From positions 1,651,501 to 1,715,500 of the forward strand of contig NZ_CP046400.1 in NCBI RefSeq assembly GCF_009762795.1: 64,000 bases of DNA, written 5' to 3'. Every line of letters begins with the position of its first letter. Positions within the stretch are counted from its first letter, which is position 1. The DNA is from Pseudodesulfovibrio cashew (GTDB lineage: Bacteria > Desulfobacterota > Desulfovibrionia > Desulfovibrionales > Desulfovibrionaceae). Below the pieces are notes generated by a model. The model saw only the letters and a list, made by a program, of their open reading frames with translations, had not been told where the DNA came from and ran no database searches. A program made the position numbers and the translations under genes. Shown piece after piece: positions 44,540 to 53,587 of this stretch.

Positions 44540-44923
44540 ATGGCTATCAAACTGGGCGAAGTGTACAAGTGTGAAGTGTGCGGCAACATGGTCATCGCCA
44601 TCCACGAAGGCGGCGGCGACCTGGTCTGCTGCGGCCAGGACATGACCCTGCTGGTCGAGAACACCGTTGACGCAGCCAAGGAAAAACACGTTCCCGTGGT
44701 GGAAAAGGACGGCGACACTCTCAAGGTCAAGGTCGGTTCCGTGCCCCATCCCATGGAAGAGAAGCACTACATCGAATGGATCGAGTGCATGGTCGGCGAT
44801 GTCTGCCTGACCAAGATGCTCAAGCCTGGCGATGCCCCCGAGGCAGAGTTCTGCATCCGCGGCCTGTCCGGCGATATCCAGGTCCGCGAATACTGCAACC
44901 TGCACGGACTCTGGAAGGCCTAG
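44540..44923 (+). CDS. dfx: Desulfoferrodoxin (superoxide reductase)
   Basis: Dfx reduces superoxide to peroxide at a ferrous His4Cys centre. The 127-residue protein is the two-centre form. The desulforedoxin domain has Cys11, Cys14, Cys30 and Cys31 for centre I. Centre II ligands are His50, His70, His76, Cys119 and His122, with Glu48-Lys49 of the EKHVPVV loop near the open site. AAGGAG precedes the ATG. It lies between rbr and the rubredoxin gene, and its electron donor is probably that rubredoxin. Confidence 0.97.
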   Translation: MAIKLGEVYKCEVCGNMVIAIHEGGGDLVCCGQDMTLLVENTVDAAKEKHVPVVEKDGDTLKVKVGSVPHPMEEKHYIEWIECMVGDVCLTKMLKPGDAPEAEFCIRGLSGDIQVREYCNLHGLWKA

Positions 44924-44944
44924 CCTCATTGTGAAGAAAATCGG

Positions 44945-44978
44945 CGGGGGCGGGCGCTGGCCCGTCCTCGTTTTTTTT
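44945..44978 (+). terminator. Terminator after dfx
   Basis: An 11-bp stem CGGGGGCGGGC-GCTG-GCCCGTCCTCG (two G-U pairs in RNA) followed by T8. Confidence 0.85.
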
Positions 44979-45028
44979 GAAAGAATTTCATGAGCTGACC
45001 GGAATGCCCGGAAGGCCAAGGAGGTTTC

Positions 45029-45478
45029 ATGGCCCGCCCCGAAGACATGTACCAATGCCAGACGGTCAATTGCGGCTACATCTACAATCCCGACAAGGGC
45101 GATCGCAAGGGCAAGATCAAGAAGGGCGTGTTGTTCCAGGACCTGCCTGACGATTGGCGCTGCCCCATCTGCGGCGGCACCAAGAAATGTTTCCGCCCCC
45201 TCGCGGGCGAAGGTTCCACCAAGTCCGATTGTGAACTTCCGGTGGAAACGGATGCGGACAAGTTGACAGCGGCAGCCTCTGCTGCAAAAGTTACCGACCA
45301 AAAGGAGAGAGACCCCATGCAGAAATACGTTTGCGACATTTGCGGCTATGTTTACGACCCCGAAGTGGGTGATCCCGACAACGACATCGCTCCCGGCACC
45401 AGCTTTGACGATCTGCCGGACGATTGGACCTGTCCCATCTGTGGCGCTGACAAGGACAGCTTCTCCCCTGAAGCCTAA
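45029..45478 (+). CDS. rub: Two-domain rubredoxin with internal ribosome site
   Basis: The 149-residue frame joins two rubredoxins. The first has an unusual CQTVNC (C-X4-C, Cys10/Cys15) knuckle and CPIC (45/48). A 37-residue Ala/Lys/Asp linker follows. The second (from Met97) is canonical: CDIC (102/105) and CPIC (135/138). AAGGAGAG lies nine bases before Met97 (45317), so a separate 53-residue rubredoxin may also be made. AAGGAGG precedes the first ATG. From memory, a C-X4-C rubredoxin (Rd2) is known in a Desulfovibrio desulfuricans strain. Expected role: electron carrier to Roo, Dfx and rubrerythrin. Confidence 0.88.
   Translation: MARPEDMYQCQTVNCGYIYNPDKGDRKGKIKKGVLFQDLPDDWRCPICGGTKKCFRPLAGEGSTKSDCELPVETDADKLTAAASAAKVTDQKERDPMQKYVCDICGYVYDPEVGDPDNDIAPGTSFDDLPDDWTCPICGADKDSFSPEA
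45317..45478 (+). CDS. Possible stand-alone rubredoxin from internal start
   Basis: ATG at 45317 follows GGAG by nine bases and would give a 53-residue rubredoxin of standard length ([15 protein letters not shown]...), in frame with the longer two-domain product. Whether both are made is unknown. Confidence 0.55.
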   Translation: MQKYVCDICGYVYDPEVGDPDNDIAPGTSFDDLPDDWTCPICGADKDSFSPEA

Positions 45479-45600
45479 GCGCCCCAACGTTGACTGAGTG
45501 GACCGGCCCATTGCCGGTCGAGGCCGGGGAGAGATCCCCCGTTGGATATCGTTTCCATCGGACGTCCGCAGTGCGGTCCGAGAACAAGGATTGAAACGGA

Positions 45601-45630
45601 GGCGTGGCCGAAATGACCGCGCCTTTTTTT
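45601..45630 (+). terminator. Terminator between rubredoxin and roo
   Basis: GGCGTGG-CCGAAATGA-CCGCGCC is a 7-bp stem with one T-G wobble, followed by T7. roo may therefore need its own promoter or rely on read-through. Confidence 0.78.
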
Positions 45631-45669
45631 GAAATGGCGGTTGATTAGCCGTCCAATGTGGAGAATAGA

Positions 45670-46875
45670 ATGAAACCCGTCGAGATTAAGAAAGATGTCT
45701 TTTGGATTGGCGCCGTTGATTGGAATCGGCGCAATTTCCACGGCTATTCCCTGTCGCATAAGGGAACCACCTACAACAACTTTTTGATCAAGGATGAGAA
45801 AGTCACCCTGATCGACACCGTGTCCGAAGAGTTCTGGGGCACCCTCCAGTGCAACATCGCCCAGGTCCTGGGCAAGGACGCCAAGATCGACTACTTCGTC
45901 ATCAACCACCTGGAGCCCGATCATGCGGGTTGCCTGGCAAAGGCCGTTGAGAAATACCAGCCCGAGAAGATCTACACCTCTCCCATGGGCCAGAAGGCCA
46001 TGATGGCTCACTTCCACTATGAGAACTGGCCGGTCGAGGTCGTGCCCACCGGCACCGAGATCTCCCTCGGCGCCCGCACCCTTCACTTCATTGAAGCGCG
46101 CATGCTGCACTGGCCCGACTCCATGCTGACCTACTGCCCCGAGGACAAGATCCTCTACACCAACGACGCTTTCGGCCAGAACTGGGCCACCAGCGAGCGT
46201 TTCGCCGACGAGGTGGACCGCTATCCCCTGGAACAGCGCATGCAGGAGTACTACGCCAACATCGTGCTTCCCTACTCCCCTGTGGTCGAGAAACTGCTCT
46301 GCTCCCTGGGCGACATGGGCCTGGATATCGACATGATCTGCCCGGACCACGGCCTGCTCTTCCGCGGAAAGGAAGACTGCCAGTGGGTCGTCGACAAATA
46401 CTGCGAGTACGCCGCACAGAAGCCCAAGAACAAGGCTGTCATCTTCTATGACACCATGTGGCACTCCACCGAGAAAATGGCCGAGGCCGTGGCTACCGGC
46501 CTGGCGGACGAGGGCGTCTCCGTGCGCATCATGTCCCTGAAGGCCAACCACCACTCCGACGTCATGTCCGAAGTGGTTGACGCGGCCGCCGTGATCGCGG
46601 GTTCGCCCACGCACAACAACGGCATCCTGCCGCTGGTCTCCAACATGCTCACCTACATGAAGGGCCTCCGTCCGCAGAACAAGATCGGCTCTGCCATCGG
46701 TTCCTTCGGCTGGTCCGGCGAGTGCGTCAAGATCCTTTCCACGGCTCTGTCCGACATGGGCATGGAGATGATCGACCCAGTCAAGGTCAAGCACGTTCCC
46801 ACCCATGACACCATGCAGCAGTGCTACGAGCAGGGCAAGGCCATCGCCGCCGCCATCAAGGCGAAGATCGGCTAG
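45670..46875 (+). CDS. roo: Rubredoxin:oxygen oxidoreductase (flavodiiron protein)
   Basis: Roo reduces oxygen to water with electrons from rubredoxin. The 401-residue protein has the beta-lactamase-like diiron domain with ligands His80, Glu82, Asp84 (HLEPDH), His147, Asp166 and His227. A C-terminal flavodoxin domain starts near residue 255 (FYDTMWHSTEKMA). The ATG at 45670 follows GGAG; a GTG at 45658 overlaps that site. It lies after dfx and rubredoxin in the order known from Desulfovibrio, with a terminator on each side. Confidence 0.96.
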   Translation: MKPVEIKKDVFWIGAVDWNRRNFHGYSLSHKGTTYNNFLIKDEKVTLIDTVSEEFWGTLQCNIAQVLGKDAKIDYFVINHLEPDHAGCLAKAVEKYQPEKIYTSPMGQKAMMAHFHYENWPVEVVPTGTEISLGARTLHFIEARMLHWPDSMLTYCPEDKILYTNDAFGQNWATSERFADEVDRYPLEQRMQEYYANIVLPYSPVVEKLLCSLGDMGLDIDMICPDHGLLFRGKEDCQWVVDKYCEYAAQKPKNKAVIFYDTMWHSTEKMAEAVATGLADEGVSVRIMSLKANHHSDVMSEVVDAAAVIAGSPTHNNGILPLVSNMLTYMKGLRPQNKIGSAIGSFGWSGECVKILSTALSDMGMEMIDPVKVKHVPTHDTMQQCYEQGKAIAAAIKAKIG

Positions 46876-46898
46876 TCCCGAGTCGTCAGTCCGAATTC

Positions 46899-46933
46899 GG
46901 CCCGGTCCCTTTCTGGGGGCCGGGCCTTTTTTT
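46899..46933 (+). terminator. roo terminator
   Basis: GGCCCGGTCCC / GGGGGCCGGGCC hairpin followed by T7. Confidence 0.88.
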
Positions 46934-47096
46934 ATGCTGGAGATTCCGGTTCCGCCCGGCCTGAACTGGGGTGCGGCCCTGTCGGGAAGGGCGTCATATG
47001 TCAATGCTCCCTGGTATGGGGCAAAGGCTCCCATCATTGTCAGCTGTGCGGCAAAGTGGTAATGAATTCTACATGAAACAGCCTTTGGAGATAGGG

Positions 47097-47945
47097 ATGT
47101 CAAGTGTCACGGTGCTTCGAAAGAGGAGCCTGCGTTGGTTGAGTGGCCGAAGACGGCCCATGCCCGGTCGCGGTAGTCTCTTCTACTGGGCGGCCTGCAT
47201 GGTGATCCTGCTCTGGACTATTCTTGCCTCCCCGGGCCTTGCCGCGTCGGCAGCCGCCCCGGCCAATCCTCAGGCTGAGCCAACCATGGTCTTCACTTCC
47301 TTCCCCTGCCAGGGGATGGGGGTCCTGTTTGAGCGGATTCTACGCGAAGCCTACGGTGAGCTGGGGTATTCAGTCGTGATACGGCGGGTGCCCGCAGAGC
47401 GCGCCCTGGTCATGGCCAATGCAGGGCTGGTGGACGGCGAGGCCGCCCGCGTTCCCGTCATTGAGCTGCGGAATCCCGATCTGATCAAGGTCCCCACGCC
47501 TCTTTACGTCAACCGGGTGGCTGCATTCACTCGCGGAAAGGATATCGACCTCGAAGCCGGGTGGGACTCACTGCGTCAGTACCGCATCGGCTGCCTGCTC
47601 GGATACAAGTATATCAACAAGCAGACCCAGGGTATGGAACGTGTTATGGTTCCTTCGTATGAGCAGTTGTTCGCCCTTCTCAGGAAGGGGCGGGTGGATA
47701 TCGTGGTGGCGGAGTATCTGGACGCCATGTCGAATATCCTGAAGGAGGACGATTTTCAGGTCCTTCAGCCATTCCTGGCCGAGAATCCCATGTATCACTA
47801 TCTGAACAAGAAGAATGCGGCCCTTGTGCCCAAAGTCGACGCCGTGCTACGCCGTATGCTTGCGGACGGTCGGATGGATGCCATCCTCAGGGATGTTGAG
47901 GTATCGTTGGGCTGCCCCGATCTCGACTGTCCCGTCAATCACTGA
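47097..47945 (+). CDS. Periplasmic substrate-binding-like protein (SBP family 3)
   Basis: The 282-residue protein has a long positively charged N-terminus, then a hydrophobic segment at about residues 28-50 ending in LAASAAA. The body resembles the bacterial extracellular solute-binding family 3, but without transporter genes nearby (FTSFPCQGMGVLFERILREAYGELGY; LRQYRIGCLLGYKYINKQTQ; ADGRMDAILRDVE). Such orphans occur widely in Desulfovibrio and may feed a sensor or be free-standing. The ATG at 47097 follows GGAG by six bases. The last 11 bases overlap the convergent ywbE. Confidence 0.8.
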   Translation: MSSVTVLRKRSLRWLSGRRRPMPGRGSLFYWAACMVILLWTILASPGLAASAAAPANPQAEPTMVFTSFPCQGMGVLFERILREAYGELGYSVVIRRVPAERALVMANAGLVDGEAARVPVIELRNPDLIKVPTPLYVNRVAAFTRGKDIDLEAGWDSLRQYRIGCLLGYKYINKQTQGMERVMVPSYEQLFALLRKGRVDIVVAEYLDAMSNILKEDDFQVLQPFLAENPMYHYLNKKNAALVPKVDAVLRRMLADGRMDAILRDVEVSLGCPDLDCPVNH

Positions 47946-48132
47946 GGATTTCCTTGACCCGGCCGACCTGGCCGTCCTCCAGACGGACCTTGATGCCGTG
48001 GGGATGGGTCGGCGACTTGGTCAGCAGGCGCGCGATCACCCCTTCTGTCAGTCTGCCGGTTCGCTGGTCCTTTTTCAGGACTATGTTCACCCGCATGCCG
48101 GGCTTGAGGTTCTTTCTGATCGTCCCTTCCAT
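47935..48132 (-). CDS. ywbE: YwbE-family protein
   Basis: The 65-residue protein is nearly all family consensus: IRKNLKPGMRVNIVLKKDQ, SPTHPHGIKVRLEDGQVGRV. It is a small basic beta-type fold of unknown function, conserved across bacteria. AGGAG lies about eight bases before the ATG at 48132. Its end overlaps the convergent binding-protein gene. Confidence 0.9.
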   Translation of the reverse strand: MEGTIRKNLKPGMRVNIVLKKDQRTGRLTEGVIARLLTKSPTHPHGIKVRLEDGQVGRVKEILSD

Positions 48133-48204
48133 GGGATGCTCCTCGGGCCATGGGCGCAACACAAGACCGGGGTGTCGGCCCCGCCTTTCCCCATGGGGGC
48201 TTGC

Positions 48205-48720
48205 TTAGCGCCAGGCGCCTTTCTTGTAGCTGAAGATGTGCCGGTTCGGGATGATGGCCACAGGGATGAACTCGGCCTTACGGCAGGCCGCCGGGCTATC
48301 GGCAATGGCCTCGAACACCTTCTCCTTGTAGGAGAGGACCGCCACGTAGGGGATGGTCTTGGACTTGGAGCGGCGCACCTTGCAGATGAGCGAGTTGCGG
48401 TCGATGGCGTGGTACCGCGCGCGGTAAGTGCCGTCGGGCAACTGGACGATCTGCATCCGGCTCTTGGAGAGGCGGTGGTTGCGATTAAGGGCCGAGACCT
48501 TGGTTTTGGCGAAGTTGGTGAAGTCGGCGTGTTTGCTGGCCAGGTCCTCGTCAAGGTAGACGGGCAGGTTCTTGGCGGAGACCGGCGTGTTCGCGTTGCC
48601 GGGCGCTGCCACGGCCACGTCAACGGCCTTTTGCTCAGGTTCCTGCGCCAAGGCGTCGGAAACGAAAAAAGGCCCGCTCAGGAGCGCGGCAAAAACGACA
48701 AAGATGACAAAATGTTTCAT
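48205..48720 (-). CDS. Secreted hypothetical protein
   Basis: The 171-residue protein has a signal peptide ending ALA (about residue 25) and a basic mature domain (NRNHRLSKSRMQIVQLPDGTYRARYHAIDRNSLICKVRRSKSKTIPYVAVLSYKEKVFE). Two cysteines (in SLICKV and AACRKA) could form a disulfide. It resembles small periplasmic translation-like proteins of Desulfovibrio, but I cannot name the family. It lies 68 bp downstream of the VWA/OmpA gene, across a hairpin. Confidence 0.7.
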   Translation of the reverse strand: MKHFVIFVVFAALLSGPFFVSDALAQEPEQKAVDVAVAAPGNANTPVSAKNLPVYLDEDLASKHADFTNFAKTKVSALNRNHRLSKSRMQIVQLPDGTYRARYHAIDRNSLICKVRRSKSKTIPYVAVLSYKEKVFEAIADSPAACRKAEFIPVAIIPNRHIFSYKKGAWR

Positions 48721-48749
48721 TGGACGGGTTCCTCTGACCAGAGCAGTCG

Positions 48750-48782
48750 GCTGGGCGGCAGTGCCGCCCAGCCGTTTTTTTT
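48750..48782 (+). terminator. Plus-strand terminator inside a minus-strand gene pair
   Basis: GGCTGGGCGGC-AGT-GCCGCCCAGCC followed by T8 on the plus strand. Both flanking genes are on the minus strand, where the hairpin is preceded by A8 and followed by no T run. Confidence 0.75.
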
Positions 48783-48788
48783 ATAGCG

Positions 48789-49841
48789 CTACTTGGTCAG
48801 GATTTCAACCCTGCGGTTCAGCTTGCGGCCTTCCTTGGTGGCGTTGTCGTACTTGGGGCTCAACTCGCCGTAACCCTTGGCATTCAAGCGATCGGCGGAG
48901 ATGCCGTTCTTGACGAGCCAGGTCTTGACGGAGTTGGCGCGGCGTTCGGACAGGCCCTGGTTGTAGGCCTCGGGACCGGTGGAGTCGGTGTGACCGGCGA
49001 CCTCGAAGGTGGCCTTGGCGTCTTCGTCCAGAATGGCCTTGGCTTCCTCGAGCACGGGGATCATCTCATCGGTGATGGCGTACTTGTCAAAGCCGAAGTG
49101 CAGGCTGAAGGTGATGGTTTCCTTGGCCATGGGAACGACCGGGGCCGGAGCCGGAGCCGGGGCGTCCGCCACTTCTTCGTAGAACACGTCCTTGGCGTAC
49201 TGATCCATGGCGCCGGCGGCCATCAGGGAGGCGTAGTCGGCGGGCACGGTGCAGGAGGACAGGGCGCGGATTTCGTCGATGATCATCTGGCCGCGCGGGG
49301 TGTCCGCGTAGCTGACCACGTGAATGCAGAGCTTGTCGCCGTACTTGGAGTACAGGGCCTGGGCCTGGGCGATGGGATCGGCGCCGAGGTTGGAATTACC
49401 GTCGGTGAAGATGATCAGCGCGGTCTTGCCGGAGAGGCCGGCGATGACCGGGTCGAGGTCCATCAGGCCGTTACCCAGGGTGGTGCGGCGGTTGAAGATG
49501 GCGAATTCGGTGCCGACGGAGTCGATGCCGGAGGCCATGGCGGCCTTGTTGTAGGCGCCGGGCTGAACCTTTGCCTCAAAGGGGGCGAACAGGAACATGC
49601 CCGAGGTGTAGTCCAGGTCGGGAATGGCCTTGTTCATGGATTGAAGGGTTTCGACGGCCAGGTCGATTTTCTTTTTGCCAAGGCTCTTATGGTGCATGGC
49701 CATGGAACCGGACTGGTCGAGGAAGAGGATGAAATTGTCCGCCTTTTTGATCATTTTCGCGGAGGCCGGGGCGGCCAGGGAGAACGTCAAGGTCAGGACA
49801 GCCAACAGAGTCAACAAAAGCAGTTTTCTGGATTGTTCCAT
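48789..49841 (-). CDS. VWA plus OmpA peptidoglycan-binding protein
   Basis: The 350-residue protein has a signal peptide ending ASA (about residue 28). A von Willebrand A domain with MIDAS DQSGSM (about 43-48) and the later TDGNSN follows. After an Ala-Pro hinge (APAPAPAP near 230) comes a C-terminal OmpA domain (HFGFDKYAITDEM; VAGHTDSTGPEAYNQGLSERRANSVKTWL). It should bind peptidoglycan and present a metal-dependent protein-binding domain in the periplasm. GGAG precedes the ATG at 49841. Such VWA-OmpA proteins recur in Desulfovibrio, role unknown. Confidence 0.9.
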   Translation of the reverse strand: MEQSRKLLLLTLLAVLTLTFSLAAPASAKMIKKADNFILFLDQSGSMAMHHKSLGKKKIDLAVETLQSMNKAIPDLDYTSGMFLFAPFEAKVQPGAYNKAAMASGIDSVGTEFAIFNRRTTLGNGLMDLDPVIAGLSGKTALIIFTDGNSNLGADPIAQAQALYSKYGDKLCIHVVSYADTPRGQMIIDEIRALSSCTVPADYASLMAAGAMDQYAKDVFYEEVADAPAPAPAPVVPMAKETITFSLHFGFDKYAITDEMIPVLEEAKAILDEDAKATFEVAGHTDSTGPEAYNQGLSERRANSVKTWLVKNGISADRLNAKGYGELSPKYDNATKEGRKLNRRVEILTK

Positions 49842-50073
49842 GATGGTGCTCCTTTGGGAATTATACACGCAGTAACGGCTGCATGCGGCTTTACAGATAA
49901 ACCATATACTCTACTGGAAAGGCTGGTGCAAGGGGGATATTTGATTTTTGATGGTATATTTATATTGTATAATACACTGAAAGGGCTTTGGTTGCGTCTC
50001 GGGCGCGAACACAGTATGAAGAGGCGTTTGCCGCTCATGTGAGTGGCTCGGTTTTCGAAGACAAGGAGTCTGC
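49842..50073. promoter_or_regulatory. AT-rich divergent promoter region
   Basis: This region separates the minus-strand VWA/OmpA gene from hldD. The stretch 49934-49976 is strikingly AT-rich against its surroundings and contains TATAAT at 49969-49974, a good -10 for hldD. No -35 at ideal spacing is clear. Confidence 0.45.
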
Positions 50074-51054
50074 ATGTATATTGTCACCGGCGGCGCGGGG
50101 TTCATCGGCAGCGCCATGGTCTGGAAGCTCAACCAGATGGGCATTGACGACATCCTGGTGGTGGACAATCTCGCCAAGAGTTCGAAGTGGAGCAATCTCG
50201 TAGGGTTGAAGTATGAGGACTATCTCCATCGGGATCAGTTCCTGAAGTTCGTCATCGAGGGGGAAGACCCCTTTGAGGTGGACGCCGTCATCCACATGGG
50301 TGCGTGCTCCTCTACCACCGAACAGGACGCCGACTTCCTCATGGAGAACAACTACCGCTACACCCAGTACGTCTGCCGCTACTGCCTGACCAACGATGCC
50401 CGGTTCGTCAACGCGTCAAGCGCGGCCACCTACGGCGAAGGCGAGTTCGGCTTCGGCGACGCCCACGAGGACATCGACCGCCTGCGTCCCCTGAACATGT
50501 ACGGCTACTCCAAGCAGCTCTTCGACCTCTGGGCCAAGCAGGGCGGCATCCTGGACAAGATCGCCTCCCTGAAGTTTTTCAACGTCTACGGGCCCAACGA
50601 GTACCACAAGGACGACATGCGCTCGGTCATCTGCAAGGCGCACAAGCAGATTCTGGAGACGGGCAAGCTCAAGCTCTTCAAGTCCTACCGCGAGGAATAC
50701 CCCCACGGCGGCCAGAAGCGCGACTTCGTCTACGTCAAGGATGTGGTGGACATCATGGCCTGGCTGCTGGAGAACCCGGAGATCAACGGCATCTTCAACG
50801 TGGGCACCAGCACCCCCCGCACCTGGAACGACTTGGCGGGCGCGGTCTTCGCGGCCATGGGCCGGGAGCCGGAGATCGAGTACATCGAGATGCCGGAGAC
50901 AATCCGCGACAAGTATCAGTATTTCACCGAGGCGGACATGACCAAGCTGGTTGAGGCCGGGTACGACAAACCCATGACCTCCCTGGAGGACGGCGCGGCC
51001 GACTACGTGCAGAACTACCTGGCCAAGGATAACCCGTACCTGACGTCCCGGTAG
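50074..51054 (+). CDS. hldD: ADP-L-glycero-D-manno-heptose 6-epimerase
   Basis: HldD makes the heptose donor for the LPS inner core. The 326-residue protein has the Rossmann GGAGFIGS (residues 6-13), SSAATYG with the catalytic Ser, the YGYSKQ catalytic Tyr/Lys pair, and the HldD-specific HMGACSSTTEQDADFLMENNYRYT. AAGGAG precedes the ATG. lptD follows by 58 bp, so two LPS functions are adjacent. Confidence 0.96.
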   Translation: MYIVTGGAGFIGSAMVWKLNQMGIDDILVVDNLAKSSKWSNLVGLKYEDYLHRDQFLKFVIEGEDPFEVDAVIHMGACSSTTEQDADFLMENNYRYTQYVCRYCLTNDARFVNASSAATYGEGEFGFGDAHEDIDRLRPLNMYGYSKQLFDLWAKQGGILDKIASLKFFNVYGPNEYHKDDMRSVICKAHKQILETGKLKLFKSYREEYPHGGQKRDFVYVKDVVDIMAWLLENPEINGIFNVGTSTPRTWNDLAGAVFAAMGREPEIEYIEMPETIRDKYQYFTEADMTKLVEAGYDKPMTSLEDGAADYVQNYLAKDNPYLTSR

Positions 51055-51112
51055 GGAGTTCTTGCGCGAGGGCTACGCAGCACCGCGTTTTCGGATGAAT
51101 GAAGGGGAATAG

Positions 51113-53503
51113 TTGAAGCGCAAACGGCACATATCGCTGAGCCTGGGGCTCTTTTTGGCCCTGGTGTTCTGCCTGCCCCTGACCCTGCTCGGGAGCAATC
51201 CGCTGCTGAACAACGTCAGGCGCTACGTGGCCGACGCCCCTGAGCGCGAGCCCCAAGGTGACGAGTGGACCTTCTCCGCCGACAGGGTGGTGGGGGACCA
51301 CACCAGCGAGTACGTCGAGGCCTTCGGCAACTGCTCCCTGTCCCTGGGCACGAACCAGTTGCGTGCCGATTTCGCCCGCTATTACCAGACCACGGGTTGG
51401 GTCTTCCTCAAGGGCAACATCCGCGCCCATTGGGGCGGCGACTTTCTCCAGGCCGACGAGGCCGAGTTCGACCTGAACAACATGACCGGCTGGCTCAAGA
51501 ACGGCAAGCTGTTCATGTCCAAGCCCCACATCTACGTGGAGGCCGAGCGCGTGGGCAAGTCCAGGGGCGACTCCTACACCTTCAAGAACGCCAAGGTCAC
51601 CGCCTGCGACGGCGAGAAACCGGCCTGGTCAGTAACCAGCGAGGAGGGCGAGGTCGAGCTGGACGGCAAGGTCCGTCTCTACCGCTCCGCCTTCCGCATC
51701 AAGAACGTGCCGGTTTTCTACTGGCCCTATATGTCGTTGCCGGGTCGCCAGAAGCGCGAGTCCGGCTTCCTCGCGCCCTACGTGGCCTCCAGCCGCAAGC
51801 TCGGCTTCCAGATCAACCTGCCGTACTACTGGGTCATCAACGAGGAAGCGGACATGACTTTCTACCAGAACTACATGACCCGGCGCGGCTACATGCAGGG
51901 CCTGGAGTTCCGCCACGCCGAGGACGCCTCCTCCAAGGGCATGTGGAAGCTGGACATGCTCAAGGACAACAAGCGCGCTGTCAGCGAGGCCGACGAGTGG
52001 GAGGATTACAAGGGGGACGGCCTGGCTCGGCCCAATCGGAGCCGTTGGTGGCTGCGTTCCAAGTACGACGGCTGGCTCGGCAGCCCCGACCTCAGGGTCA
52101 AGCTCGACCTGGACCTTGTCTCCGATCAGAACTACCTGCGCGACTTCCAGAGCGGACCCAACGGGTTCGACCGCAACCGCCAGGAGTTTCTCGACGCCTT
52201 CGGTCGCGATATCGACAACAAGGACGATACTACCCGGACGTCCACGCTTATGGCATCGCGCAGCTGGGACCGCGTCGGTCTGGTGGGCAAGGCGCAATAT
52301 GTCGAGAACCTCGAGTTCATGAACGGCAACGGCGACGACAAGGACAACACCACGGTCCAGACCGTGCCCGAGCTGGAGGCATTCGCCTTTCAGCAGTCCA
52401 TCCCCGGCACCCCCGCCGAGTTCTCCGCCGAGGCCAAATACGATTATTTTTACCGCAACAAGGGACACACCGGCCATCGGGTCAGGGTGACCCCCACGGT
52501 GAAGATGCCCCTGGCCTCGGAGTTCGTGACTTTCATCCCGTTTGCCGGGGTGGACCACACCTCCTACGACCTGACCCGCCACGAGGGCTACGGCAACCAG
52601 ACCGTCACCGACTCCGGCGGACGCGAGGTGGAGCTCAACACCAACGCCACCAAGAGCGGCTACAGCTCCCGCACCACCTGGTCCGCAGGGTTCGACGCCT
52701 TCAGCCAGATGACCCGCGTTTTCCCCCTGGCCGAGGCCATCAAGGCCGAGCCCGGGCTGGCCGGGACCTCTCGCTGGACCCGGCTCAAGCATTCCGTCGT
52801 GCCCCGCGTGTCCTACGCATACACGCCGAACATAACCGGCCAGGAGAAGTATCCCTATTTTGACGAGTTCGATCGGATCAAGGCCAAGAACGAGGTTACC
52901 TATTCCCTGACCAACGTTCTTGACCGTCGGCGCGAGAGCGTGGTCCTCAAGCCCGGCAGGGACGGCACCCCGCCCCAGGCCGAGGTGGTTTCGGACTATC
53001 TTGATTTCCTGCTCTTCCGGTTGGAACAGACCTACGACCGCAACGAGGCATCCCGCAAGGACCAGCTGGACGAGTATGTCCGTCGTCCGTTCTCGGACGT
53101 GCTGGCCGAGCTCAAGATCCGGCCCGAGGACTTCATCGACGTCATCAGCCGCACCTGGTTCTCGCCCTACAAGTCCAGCCTGACTCAGGTGGAGAACACG
53201 GTCCGGCTCTACAAGGAAGGCCTCGGCGAGTTCTCCGTGGGCTATGACTACCTGACCCGTATCGACGAGTACAAGCGTCAGCGGGTGGACACCATGTCCA
53301 TCCTGGAGCTGGCCGCCAAGTGGGAGCTGAACGACACCCTGACCCTGGGGGCCAAGTACCGGCACGACTTCAACAGCGAGCGCGACCTGGAGCGGACCCT
53401 GAGCGTGGACTGGGCTGCGGAATGCTATTCCCTGTACTTCGCCTTCACCCAGAAGCCCAACGATCAGCGCTTCGAACTGGGTTTCAACCTGATGGATTTC
53501 TAG
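51113..53503 (+). CDS. lptD: LPS-assembly protein LptD
   Basis: LptD is the outer-membrane barrel that inserts LPS with LptE. The 796-residue protein has a signal-like N-terminus, an OstA/LptA-like jelly roll at about residues 45-190 (VVGDHTSEYVEAFGNCSLSLG..., VFYWPYMSLPGRQKRESGFL), then a long beta barrel ending in aromatic GFNLMDF. The start is TTG at 51113 with AAGGGG upstream. mutL follows after 84 bp. Confidence 0.93.
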   Translation: MKRKRHISLSLGLFLALVFCLPLTLLGSNPLLNNVRRYVADAPEREPQGDEWTFSADRVVGDHTSEYVEAFGNCSLSLGTNQLRADFARYYQTTGWVFLKGNIRAHWGGDFLQADEAEFDLNNMTGWLKNGKLFMSKPHIYVEAERVGKSRGDSYTFKNAKVTACDGEKPAWSVTSEEGEVELDGKVRLYRSAFRIKNVPVFYWPYMSLPGRQKRESGFLAPYVASSRKLGFQINLPYYWVINEEADMTFYQNYMTRRGYMQGLEFRHAEDASSKGMWKLDMLKDNKRAVSEADEWEDYKGDGLARPNRSRWWLRSKYDGWLGSPDLRVKLDLDLVSDQNYLRDFQSGPNGFDRNRQEFLDAFGRDIDNKDDTTRTSTLMASRSWDRVGLVGKAQYVENLEFMNGNGDDKDNTTVQTVPELEAFAFQQSIPGTPAEFSAEAKYDYFYRNKGHTGHRVRVTPTVKMPLASEFVTFIPFAGVDHTSYDLTRHEGYGNQTVTDSGGREVELNTNATKSGYSSRTTWSAGFDAFSQMTRVFPLAEAIKAEPGLAGTSRWTRLKHSVVPRVSYAYTPNITGQEKYPYFDEFDRIKAKNEVTYSLTNVLDRRRESVVLKPGRDGTPPQAEVVSDYLDFLLFRLEQTYDRNEASRKDQLDEYVRRPFSDVLAELKIRPEDFIDVISRTWFSPYKSSLTQVENTVRLYKEGLGEFSVGYDYLTRIDEYKRQRVDTMSILELAAKWELNDTLTLGAKYRHDFNSERDLERTLSVDWAAECYSLYFAFTQKPNDQRFELGFNLMDF

Positions 53504-53587
53504 CCAGCCGCTTTCCCCGGCGTTGGCGCGTTCATGCCAATGCGCCAGCCCCTGGAAAAATACGCTACTTCATGTAAGAGAGACTCC

